A DNA stretch of 64,000 nt, from NCBI RefSeq assembly GCF_905171775.1, contig NC_053489.1, positions 592,389,844 to 592,453,843 on the forward strand, given 5' to 3'. Each line of letters starts with the position of its first letter. The stretch's first letter is position 1. Source of the DNA: Rana temporaria (lineage: Eukaryota > Chordata > Amphibia > Anura > Ranidae). This document shows, piece after piece, positions 45,860 through 55,700 of the stretch. The position numbers were made by a program, and so were the translations under genes. The notes beneath the pieces are model-generated. The model saw only the letters and a program-made list of their open reading frames with translations. It searched no databases and was not told where the DNA came from.

Positions 45860-46420
45860 ATGGAGCATGAACCAGAAACCTTAAAGAAAGTTTGTTTCGG
45901 CAGCAAACAGGAACGTAAACAATTTCCATATCACTGTGCACCAGACCGCTTGGGTAATGAAATAGCTCCTATCAGAGGGAGCCCGCAATGTGGGCCTGGA
46001 TGCTATAACAATGAAGAGGTTACCAACATGATATATCTTCAGAACAGGAAACCCATGAGTAAAAAAGGGTACACTTTGGGAGCCAGAACAGCAAAACGTT
46101 TCAGCTCTAATGAAAAGATGGAGACACCAAGTCCGGCAGAGTATCAATCATTTTGGGCCAAAGAGCGGACATTCTCTGAAAGCTATGCTCCTTTTAGTAT
46201 CAAAGATGTACGATTTCCAGGCAAGATGACAGATATCTCACAAAATCCTAGCCCAGGAACCTATGAACATTACACAGAGCAGGGCAGAAAGGTGTCTTGG
46301 CCTGGACGATTTGGATCCCCTGATTGGTCTTCTGTGCCCTCTTTGCGAAGAGAACATTCAAATCAGAGCTATCAACAGATAAAGAATTTAGGAAAATCAG
46401 GAACCGGGTGGCATATTTGA
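45860..46420 (+). CDS. Pitchfork-like (CIMAP3/PIFO) intact retrogene
   Basis: 186 residues from ATG 45860 to TGA 46420 with no frame damage. Family motifs are clear: GSPQCGPGCYNNEE (residues about 45-58), KGYTLGARTAKRFSS, PAEYQSF, APFSIKDVRFPGK, PSPGTYEHY and WPGRFGSPDWSSVPSL. The PGxY motifs and the GYTLGARTA block match vertebrate pitchfork (PIFO/CIMAP3), a ciliary microtubule-associated protein of about 190 residues linked to cilium disassembly and the axoneme. Upstream in-frame codons exist back to a TTG at 45824, but the ATG matches the family start. The parental gene is multi-exonic in vertebrates, and this copy has no introns and carries retroposition marks, so it is a retrocopy. Conservation of the frame suggests youth or function. 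Expression is unknown. Confidence 0.88.
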   Translation: MEHEPETLKKVCFGSKQERKQFPYHCAPDRLGNEIAPIRGSPQCGPGCYNNEEVTNMIYLQNRKPMSKKGYTLGARTAKRFSSNEKMETPSPAEYQSFWAKERTFSESYAPFSIKDVRFPGKMTDISQNPSPGTYEHYTEQGRKVSWPGRFGSPDWSSVPSLRREHSNQSYQQIKNLGKSGTGWHI

Positions 46421-46449
46421 GTCTGTACTACAGTTGAACAAATTCTACA

Positions 46450-46455
46450 AATAAA
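46450..46455 (+). promoter_or_regulatory. Polyadenylation signal AATAAA of the retrocopy
   Basis: AATAAA 30 nt after the stop codon and about 13 nt before the A-rich tract, as expected for a retroposed mRNA 3' end. Confidence 0.75.
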
Positions 46456-46494
46456 ATACTTTATAATTAAAAAAATAAAAATAAAATAATTGCC

Positions 46495-47107
46495 AGGCAA
46501 ATTTAGACTGTCTGTCTAGATAACACATTTTCAACCACAAACCCATGGTAACAGCATTCCGAGTCTCATCTCTACTCAAGACTGCATAGACAGACATACA
46601 AATCATTATGCAGATTGATTGTCCAAGTGACTTTTTAGATCTGTATATATTCAGAATGAAGGCAGTATAAAAGTAATATTTTAAAACATACTGCTGACAC
46701 AGTTACCACTTAGAAGAGTAATTAAAGTTTAACTTGTAAGGATAGACAAATGAAAGGTGGCATTGCTGAATTGGAATTCTAGGAGGGAGGACCGGGGATT
46801 GTCATCCTGATTTTGGTCTGTATCAAGCATACATGATGATGACCATGTCTGAACTGACATTAAGCCTCCTGCAGTGCAAGTCAGCTGGCTGCCAAAGATC
46901 CAAGGACTCTTTCCATGATATGCAACATAGGCTTCCACGAAGAAAGGTGCCGCACTCAAATGATGTCACAGAAAATCTGCAATTTGTGTACATTTTTTAA
47001 AATGTGTTGCCCCTTTCTTCACAGTCATATAAATGTATACACCTTTTATTAGGCATAATTCACTCTATCTGTGTGTGCATAACCTCAAGAGTCACATACC
47101 TCTAAAT
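46495..47107. other. Intron sequence, no feature seen
   Basis: No exon borders or repeat ends recognised. Confidence 0.5.
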
Positions 47108-47451
47108 TAGGGTGACCACATTTCCAAACTACCATTCAGGGACACCCTCCCTTTCCAAAAATCAGCTTGTGCTGTAACGAATCACAGCACAGTGATTGGA
47201 CACAAGAGGCGGGATTTATGATTTCTCCAATCACAAGCAGGGGGCAGGGATTGTGCTCCTACAGGCATTCCCGGCCGGGACAAGTACTGTCAGTGAGTAA
47301 AGCGGTGAAGTGGCTGGCTTTTTTGGGGGCGTCAGATTGGCCCGAGGGGTGGCTGTGTCAGTTTCATTCCGGGACACTGTATTGTCCTGGAATGAAGGTG
47401 TCCGGGACAGACCTGCAAAATGCGGGCAATCCTGGACACGTGGTCACCCTA
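47108..47451. mobile_element. hAT MITE with 8-bp duplication CTCTAAAT
   Basis: TAGGGTGACCACA at the left, TGGTCACCCTA at the right. CTCTAAAT is duplicated at 47100-47107 and 47452-47459. It is 344 bp and non-coding, with GGGACA/TGTCCC words inside. Confidence 0.92.
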
Positions 47452-47459
47452 CTCTAAAT

Positions 47460-47943
47460 ACAATTACCAGCATGTGGATGATGCCTGTATAGTCAAACAA
47501 TGGCTAATGTAAGTAAAACATATACCATTACAGCAGAGTCAGGGGAGGGCTGGCAGCCTCAGCCTTACATCTTTAGTGCCTGGATTTGGCTTTTTCCTTT
47601 ATTTTATGTCTACTTTGTATGTACTTTTGTTTTTCTGTTCTCCCAAGTTTGAACATTTTCCCAATATTGGTTTTAGCGGTAACTCTGACATTTGCACTTG
47701 TTGATGTCATCACATGTGGATGGTAATGACGCAGGGGTTTTAGGGTATACATGTTGTGTTACTTCACTTGTTTGTTGTCCTGAGAAAGACGAGCATGTGC
47801 TTTGTTGTAACGTCAAAATAAAATCTTCACTGTACATTCACCTGCCAAGACCCGTAAGCGCCACTCTCTCTTTTGGACTATAGATTTGTGGGTGTTATTT
47901 TTATCTCACGTACAGTAGCTTTTTAATCTAATGATTATGTTAC
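47460..47943. other. Intron sequence, no feature seen
   Basis: Nothing recognised immediately downstream (minus strand) of exon 2. Confidence 0.5.
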
Positions 47944-48185
47944 CTAATCTGATGGGTCCCTGTGGCTTTTGAAGCCGCAGCACTTGATGCTCTTTTATCT
48001 GAATCATCTCCTCCTTTTTTTTTCTCAGGGTTTGGAGGACACGGTAGGAAAACTGTAACTGGCTTGTGGAACACCTGAGTTGATGGCTGCTTCATGTGGA
48101 TGAGTGGACTGCTAGATACCATTGGATGGTATATATCATGTTTCCCTTTGAGTAGAGAAATAAGTGAAGTATCAATAGGCTGAAC
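47944..48185 (-). CDS. dthd1: DTHD1-like exon 2: end of ZU5, start of UPA
   Basis: 242-nt exon. Acceptor CTCTTATCTTACAG|GTTCAG, donor CATCAGATTAG|GTAACA. It starts in phase 0 and ends two bases into an Arg codon. It reads VQPIDTSLISLLKGKHDIY, MVSSSPLIHMKQPSTQVFHK, then KPVTVFLPCPPNPEKKK and a Lys/Ser/Ala-rich polar tail. VQPID and SSPLIHM correspond to ZU5 strands, and KPVTVFLPCPPNP is the conserved turn where ZU5 passes into UPA. The intron to exon 1 (10.2 kb) holds the Gmr1-type retrotransposon. The intron to exon 3 (13.7 kb) holds the pitchfork retrocopy and the palindromic element. Confidence 0.88.
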
Positions 48186-48241
48186 CTGTAAGATAAGAGG
48201 AAAAACATTTTAAAATGTACAAAAACATAAAACTAATTATA

Positions 48242-48573
48242 CAGTAAAACCTTGCTTTGAGAGTAACTTGGTTTGAGAGCGTTTTGCAAGAAAAGCAAAA
48301 TGTTTTAATACACTTTGCCTTGATATATTAGCGATGTTTTGATATAAGAGTAGCCTCATGTCACAACTGAGTATAAAAAAGAAGAGAGGAGCCTCTAAGT
48401 GTAGCAATATGGTTACATTTAATGAAGGTACAACATTTAGCAACGTATTTCTACACTTAGAGGTGCCTCTCTTCTCTTTTATACCCTGTAGAAAAAATGC
48501 TTTGATATACAAGTGCTTTGGATTACAAGCATGTTTCTGGAACGAATTAGGCTTGCAAACCAAGGTTTTATTG
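48242..48573. mobile_element. MITE with CAGTAAAACCTTG ends, TSD TA
   Basis: CAGTAAAACCTTGCTTTGAG at the left, CAAGGTTTTATTG at the right, with TA on both sides (48240-48241 and 48574-48575). A central hairpin pairs GAAGAGAGGAGCCTCTAAGTG with its complement near 48455-48476. The ends and the TA duplication fit a pogo/Tigger-type mariner derivative. Confidence 0.82.
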
Positions 48574-48799
48574 TATACCATACATACATTTTTTAAAGGG
48601 TCAACATTTCAAAAGCTGGTCTATTAGTTTATCTCATTAACCCCCGCATGAACAATCTTGGTTTCTTAAAGGAAGCTGAACAATAAGTGACTTCCTGGTC
48701 AGGTCAACAGGTACAAAACACAAGCTTAAATAAGTCAAGACCATCCCTTCCGAGGCTTCCGATGCTTCATATTTCTTCCTTCTGGAGCCATATTCTTCT

Positions 48800-49160
48800 T
48801 CACTCTTGCTGGAGCTGGAGCCAATCACGGCGAGCGATGTATTCTATTAATGAATATAAAGCCTGCTTGGATTGGCAGAGACTGTAACATCTTCAGCCCA
48901 CACCTCTCTGACTCTCAAAGCCAATCTGAGCAGGCTACTGTATGTAGCCTGCTCGGATTGGCAGAGGTTGTTACTCCAATCCGAGCAGGCTCTGTATTCA
49001 TTTGAATACATCGCTCACCGGGATTGGCTAAGCGGTATAAAAATTATGTAGCCAAAGCTACAGCAGGCATCCGAGCAGCTGACCCGGCATATAAGACGAC
49101 CCCTGCTTTTTGGCCATTTTTTTTTTAAGTGTAAACGGTAGTCTTATACGCCAGCAGTAT
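48800..49160. repeat. Inverted repeat and half-copy of the CGTATAAG MITE
   Basis: CCAATCACGGCGAGCGATGT near 48821 pairs with ACATCGCTCACCGGGATTGG ending near 49027. Smaller inverted pairs around GCCTGCTCGGATTGG lie inside. The right edge (GGCATATAAGACGACCCC, GTCTTATACGCC) matches the terminal sequence of the 11900-12467 element. The left end is not visible. Confidence 0.6.
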
Positions 49161-50130
49161 ATTTTTTTTATTTAATTGCACTTTAAGTGCTCCCATTAGA
49201 GTGGGGCTCCACACTGATCAAGACCCCACAGCATAGGTTCCTATGCCTCCAAGTGTCATCTCCAAAATGGGGGCAATCAAAAGATTTAACCAGGAAATTT
49301 CTTGTCATGGCTACAGGAAGTGAATGGATGAGTTGACAGATATCTAGAGGGATAGAGGAAACTATGGAGTACTTCAAGCGAAGGACATTTGCAATTAACT
49401 AATGCCAGTGTATAATGGAACAACCCTTTAAAGATTAAAGACATTTTCAGTATCAGTGGGAGAAAAAAATGCTGCTGCATTGGTGTCTACGAATGGAAAA
49501 ATGCTGCTGCATCAGCACCGATGAAAGGAAAAAATACTGCTCTGTGGTGGTGTCAGCCTTGGCATCATTATCAGTGAAATGAAGGAGGGGAGCTGGAAAG
49601 TTGAGGGGCTCGTTGTTTGGATCACACTGAATTAAGAGTCCCTGTGTGGCTCTACAGGGGGAAGGGGAACTGAAGAGCTCAGAGGTAGGTAGAGTGTCTA
49701 ATCGACTTTTTGATGGTTAAGCGGTAGAGGTTTGTTCTCCCTACCCTATATGTACTCACACTTCTTACAGATTGCACCCACCCAGGAATGAAGGCATCTT
49801 CCACTTCTTCCCATCTCTGGTCATTGTGAAATGCCATGTTGCAAAGCTGAACAAGAAGAAGGGCAGTTTGCCCTGACTTCCCAGTGGACCCAGACACCCA
49901 CTCCTTATGCTGTATTTCACTGACAGTTGGCTTTCATTGGAGGTAGAAGAGACTTCTCCTTTCAGAAACAATCCATCATCCTACACTGCCTGACAGGAAT
50001 GATACTGCTGTCACTTCTGTTAATCTACAGAAGGTTTATTAGGTACAGAAGGTTTATTAGGTATACCAACTTGTACCCAAAACTGAACAGATTGGACATC
50101 TAACATATAAAAAAAAATTTGGAAACTATG
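49161..50130. other. Intron sequence, no feature seen
   Basis: Small tandem phrase GGAAAAATGCTGCTGCAT near 49465-49540; otherwise nothing recognisable. Confidence 0.5.
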
Positions 50131-50397
50131 GGGCCAGATTCTCAAAAGGCTTACGACGGCGCAACGCCATTTGCTCCGTCGTAAGTCCTAATCTGGCCCG
50201 GCGTATCTATGCGACTGATTCTTAGAATCAGTTACGCATAGATATCCATTAGATCTGACAGGCGTAAGGCTCTTACGCTGTCAGATCTTAGATGCAATTT
50301 TTTTTCCCGCCGCTAGGTGTCGCCGACGTCGTTTTCCCCGTCGTCTATGCAAATTAGCTATTTACGCGTGATTCCCGAACGTACGCGCGGTCGACGC
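50131..50397. mobile_element. CpG-rich MITE, GGGCCAGATTC family (copy 6, truncated)
   Basis: The left end is GGGGCCAGATTCTCAAAAGG. The interior includes CGTCGTAAGTCC and CGTACGCGCGGTCGACG. It stops at a G run (50398-50408) and the right end is missing. Confidence 0.75.
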
Positions 50398-51225
50398 AGG
50401 GGGGGGGGGCGGATCTGGGGGCCCCCTTGTTAAAGGGGGCTTCCAGATTCCAATAATACCACCGCCCGCAGAACCCGACAACCACCAGGCAAGGGTTGTC
50501 GGGAAGAGGCCCTTGTCCCCATCAACATGGGGGCAAGGTGCTTTGGGGTAGGCTGATGTTACTCCCTTCCTCTACCTTAGAACCAACATCAGAACCAAGT
50601 TATGTATGTGCATCCTCAAGAATCAAGGGGCTGACGCTGTGTTCTAATAATTCAGCTGACTCCATGCATGATGCTGGAGCTATGGCATAAGTAGCTGTGC
50701 ACAAGGAGACAGAATAAGCAGCTCTGGCAGCTGCGGTGGACTGCGCACTAGTGTTAACTTGGGTAATAGAATATGAGGATGGTTTAGTAAGCGAGTCCAC
50801 CACCTCCTCTACATGCTGGTGGCTGGATAGTACAGGCAACATCACTAAACAGAAACAAAAGTGCCCTGCCTGAGGACAGACCACATCCACATTTGCCTGT
50901 AAACAGACGCTGCTGGCCCCATCATAGTGGCATGGGGACATCCGCATATCCTTGTTGGCCTCCCAGACATGATGAAGGCAGAGTGTATTATCCAAATTTA
51001 ATAGAAAGTGGCACATGTGTGATTGGATGCACTTTTGAAATGTTAAAACTATAAAAAATATATATAATACATTTAAAAAAAGGGGGCAGGCAGGGGACAA
51101 AAAAAACAAAAACATGCAGCAACCCAAAAAAAAGGGTATACAGCACTGTATACAGCACTAAATGTTATGTAAAGATGTGTTAAACACAGCATTACACTAA
51201 CACACTACACTGACATAGTATACTA
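50398..51225. other. Unclassified repeat-like sequence, no gene seen
   Basis: Around 50440-50560, GTTGTCGGGAAGAGGCCCTTG and similar words resemble the sequence near 36940-37010. A minus-strand open frame at 50600-51127 lacks motifs. Confidence 0.4.
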
Positions 51226-51480
51226 AGGCCTTGTACACACGACCGAAGATGTCCGCTGAAACTGATCCGTCGGACCAGTTTCCGCGGACATGTCCGACCG
51301 TGTGTAGAGCCTACCGGACAGTTTTCCGGGCCTAGCGGACAGGTTTCCAGCGGACAAAAGTTTCTTAGCATGCTAAGAAACTTGTCCGCTGGAAGCCTGT
51401 CCGTCGGACATGTCTGATGGTTAGTACAACTCATCGGACATGTCCGCTGGCCCGAAATCCCGCGCATGCATCGGAAAGGA
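51226..51480. mobile_element. GTACACAC-type MITE or fragment
   Basis: AGGCCTTGTACACACGACCG starts it. ACCGTGTGTAGAGCCT at about 51294-51310 is an inverted relative, but CGGACATGTCCGCTGG repeats run on to about 51450. The right boundary is uncertain. Confidence 0.5.
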
Positions 51481-52175
51481 CTTTTTATTTAGACAGGTTT
51501 TTATCTGGAAGTCTGTTTTCACTGAACAATAAAAGTGGATTGCTCAGAGCTGGATTAACTATGTGTGGCAAGACTGGGCACAGATGATAGGAAATCTTAT
51601 TCTCTACATTGTGACATAAAAAATAAATTAAAAAAATGTTGGGTTTACATCCACTTTAAGCTGTCATGCCTGGTCTGGAGGAAGCTGTGCTAAGTGGGAG
51701 ACTCAGGGTAGGTGCCATGCTAGAGAGAGCCAGGAACAAGGCTGGCCTTTAAAAGGGCCTGGTGACTCACTTGGAGAACACATTGAAATTTGGGAACATA
51801 CTTACATTGTTGCTTGGATGGCTTAAGGTTCTGACACTGTGAAGCTGATCTAATTTGCTACGGTATCTGGGAACCATAGGCGTGCGCACAGGGTGTGCCA
51901 GGTGTGCCTGGGCACACCCTAATCGCCCTGTTCTGGACAGATTTTCCCTGCTGCTTGGCTGCAGAGAACGAGACTGGGGAATCTTTGTCCTTAGTCCCTT
52001 TCTCTGTTCCAAAAGCAAGACATCAGGGGTTATTGTAAAGAAATATTGTAACAAGTAAAAAAAAAAATTGTAAAAAAGTAATAATAAAAAGCAATACAAA
52101 TAAACTACTAACACCAATATCTGCACTACTGACACTGTCCACTGCTCTACTGCGATTGTATATATATATATATAT

Positions 52176-52669
52176 TGTGACAGTATGCGAGGTGCGATAC
52201 ATGATCATAGGTACATTTCACCTCGCATACGTTCCATTATGAGAGACTGAACCGGAATCCATTCCGGGTTTTACAGCCTCTGGGCCTGGCTAGGATTCCG
52301 GTCCGGATGTTTGGGTCTACTGGAGTCCACAATCAGCTGGACTTTAAATGTCCAGGAAGAGAGCACAACAGGGCTCTGGCTTGAAACTCAGGAAGGGACC
52401 TGAGTGAGGGGAGCGCTGAGTGCTGGACTGAAAAGGTTTGCTTTACTACATGTTTTGTGGGTGTCAGGGACTAGCCCCACACTGTATAGAGAGGAGATCC
52501 TGTTTGTTTAGTTTAGCGCCGGACGGCAAGGATTTAATTTATTGTTTTGTTTATTTTAATCTGCAAACCGTTTATAAATAAAATCTGGCATCCGCCAGAC
52601 TTAAAAGAAAGTGCCTGCTTACAGACTGTGATTTCAGAAAAGGTGATCCCCACGAGCTAATCCCTCACA
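52176..52669 (+). repeat. 5' LTR of the Gmr1-type element
   Basis: 494 bp, TGTGACAGTATGCGAGG to TAATCCCTCACA. It contains AAATAAAATCTGG near 52577 as a possible polyadenylation signal. It begins with a 14-bp inverted pair (GTATGCGAGGTG / CACCTCGCATAC, 52183-52230). The sequence just after it (TGGTGGATTCAGCGGG, from 52672) sits where a primer-binding site should be, but I could not match it confidently to a tRNA. Confidence 0.93.
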
Positions 52670-52700
52670 CGTGGTGGATTCAGCGGGCACTTTTCTGAAA

Positions 52701-55700
52701 ATGGAAGAAATGTTAAAGGCCCTGCTACAGGCCAATGCAGCCCAGCGGGAAACCAACCGCCAAGTCGCAGAGGCCGCTGCAGCACAACAGGCTGCCCAGC
52801 AGGAGATAAACCGCCAAGTCGCAGAGGCCGCTGCAGCACAACACCGCCAAGTCGCAGAGGCCGTTGCAGCACAACACCGCCAAGTCGCAGAGGCCGTTGC
52901 AGCACAACACGCTGCCCAGCAGGAGATGAACCGACAGTTTGCCGAAGCTCTGGTGGAACTGAAAAAGGGGTCCGCACCTCCGGTGTTAGCGGAACCAAAG
53001 ATTGTACGTGCTTCCTACCACCTGCAAAAGATGACACCGGCGGATGATGTTGAGGCGTACATGGCGACTTTCGAGAGAGTCGCTGACCGCGAAGGATGGC
53101 CAAAAGAGCAGTGGGCGGGACTATTGGCCCCATTCCTAACAGGAGAACCCCAAAAGGCCTATTTTGACCTAGAACCAGATAAGGCCCAGGACTATGAGAC
53201 TCTAAAGACAGAAATACTCGCACGCTTGGGTGTCACCATGGCAGTCCGGGCCCAGCGCGTGCATCAGTGGTCCTATTCCAGCAACCAGCCACCCCGGTCA
53301 CAAATGTTTGACCTGGTCCACCTCACCAGGAAGTGGTTGCAGCCAGAGACTCTGACCAGCCCTCAGATTGTGGAGCGTGTGGTAATGGACCGGTACCTGC
53401 GTGCGCTCCCTGCTACCCTGAGAAAGTGGGTCGGACAGGGGGACCCCAACACTGCAGCCCAAATGGTGGACCTAGTGGAGAGGTACAGTGCTACCGAGGA
53501 CTTAATAAACCCACCCACGCCCCACTTCGGAGTGTCTCGGGGTGCAAGATCTCCCAACGGTTCGGGTAAGACTGTTCCGGGGTTCAAGAGTTTGGGGAGA
53601 GTGGATAAGACTGTTGTTACAGCAGATGAGACTGTAGGTCCTAGACCTGGAGACTGGCCAAAGAAGCCAGGAAGGTTTTTGGGACCGGTAAGAGGACTGG
53701 GGGTAGGGCAAATACGGTGTTTTTGTTGCCATGCATTAGGCCATATTGCTGCAAACTGCCCTCTAAATGATGAACCTATGCAATGTGATTATGTTGATAG
53801 GGTAAGACGCCTTTCTCTGTTTGCACAGGTCGCATGTGTTGCGACAGGTCAGCGTCGCCTGGAAAAACAAATGTGCGTTATTTCAGTAGATGGCAAGCCT
53901 CTTACAGCCCTGCTAGACTCTGGTAGTGTGGTGACCTTAGTCAGGAGTGTGTGTGTAGATCCCGCAAAACTACACCCCAGTTGTATTGGGGTAATATGCA
54001 TCCATGGGGACACTCGGGACTACCAGACAGCGGTGGTTGAGGTTGATACCCCCTGGGGCTGTGTAACACATTCAGTGGGGATGGTACCTTCACTGCTCCA
54101 TGAAGCCTTAGTGGGAAGGGACTTTCCTCATTTTTGGAAGTTATGGGAGAGTGAAGGGAGGCCCGTAGATAGCGCTCCCCCTCCTGGGGAAACTCGAGAA
54201 CTCTCACCAGACCCGTTTTGCCAAAGGGAAGGGCATGCTGTTGGTGGGATCGAGGAGGCCGGAGATCCTCCACCATTCCCTGCCATGGCTGGGGAACCGG
54301 AGGACTTAGAAGCTAGCACCCAGCCTGAGGGTAACGAACAGGAAACCTCGCCTGACCCTGACATGGAGAGTAGCCAAAATGTGGTACCCGACTTGGAGGT
54401 CAGGAGGGAAGATTTCTGTACCGAGCAGCTGCGAGAGCCCACCCTCATGAATGCCAGGGAAAATGTTAAGGTGTTGGATGGGGAACCGGTGGATCCTAAT
54501 TGGGTGGTGTCCTTTCCCTACATGGCAATTAAAAACCATTTGTTATATCGGGTGATAAAACATGGAGAGGAAGAGGTAGAACAGCTACTGGTTCCCAAAC
54601 CCTTTCGCAGGGTGGTGCTAGACCTGGCTCATGGTCACGTAATGGGGGGACATCTCGGGGTCGAAAAAACCAGGGAGAGAATCACCCAAAGATTCTTCTG
54701 GCCCGGTTTGCATGCAGAGGTCAAGGAGCACTGTGAATCGTGCCCCGAGTGCCAAATGTCAGCACCATCACCCCATTTTCGCAGCCCCCTTGTTCCTCTA
54801 CCAATAATTGAGGTCCCCTTTGAAAGGATTGGCATGGACCTGGTGGGGCCGGTCGTGAAATCTGCCCGAGGTCACCAGCATATTCTGGTGATCCTGGACT
54901 ATGCGACTCGCTATCCTGAGGCCATACCCTTGCGTAACACCTCCGCCAAGGTTATTGCCAAGGAATTAGTCCAGGTGTTTAGTCGAGTAGGGATCCCAAA
55001 AGAGATCTTGACCGATCAAGGCACCCCTTTTATGTCAAGGGTTACCAAGGAATTGTGTAGATTGTACAAAATCTCCCATCTCCGTACTTCTGTCTACCAC
55101 CCCCAGACAGATGGTCTGGTCGAAAGGTTTAATAAAACCTTGAAGAGTATGTTGAAAAAGGTGGTTGACAAGGATGGGAGAGACTGGGATTTTTTGCTAC
55201 CATATCTCATGTTTGCCATACGAGAGGTTCCACAGGCCTCCACAGGCTATTCCCCCTTTGAGCTCTTGTATGGTAGGCATCCCAGGGGCCTGCTAGATAT
55301 TGCTAAAGAAACGTGGGAAGGAGAGGTCAGCCCATATAGGAGCATCATAGAGCACGTCTCCTTGATGCAGGACCGAATTGCAGCCGTTCTGCCCCTAGTA
55401 CGGGAACATATGGAGCGAGCCCAGGAGGCCCAAAGGAGGGTCTATAACCGGGGTGCCAAGGTCCGTACTTTCAACCCGGGGGACAGAGTGTTGGTACTGG
55501 TTCCCACGGTAGAAAGCAAGTTTTTAGCCAAGTGGCAGGGTCCCTTTGAGGTTGTCCAAAGGGTGGGGGAGGTAAACTACAAAGTCTACCAGCCAGGGAA
55601 AAGGAAACCACACCAAATTTACCATGTAAATCTCTTAAAGCCCTGGAAGGGCCGAGAGACTTTACTGGCCACGTCCCCACTTCCAACAGACCGGATACCC

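Larger units (their letters stand above)
45829..46482 (+). mobile_element. Processed retrocopy of a pitchfork-type gene, with TSD
   Basis: AAAATAATTGCC flanks the insert at 45817-45828 and 46483-46494. The left copy is preceded by TTAAAA, the preferred LINE-1 endonuclease context. The insert has a 31-nt 5' leader, an intronless 187-codon frame, a 3' tail with AATAAA at 46450-46455, and an A-rich tract (AATTAAAAAAATAAAAATA) ending at the duplication. Together these mark retroposition of a spliced mRNA. It lies in plus orientation in a minus-strand intron. Confidence 0.88.

Noticed and set aside
52725..53223. Minus-strand open frames with repeated leucine-rich units opposite gag
   Set aside because: They mirror the repeated coiled region of Gag on the plus strand.
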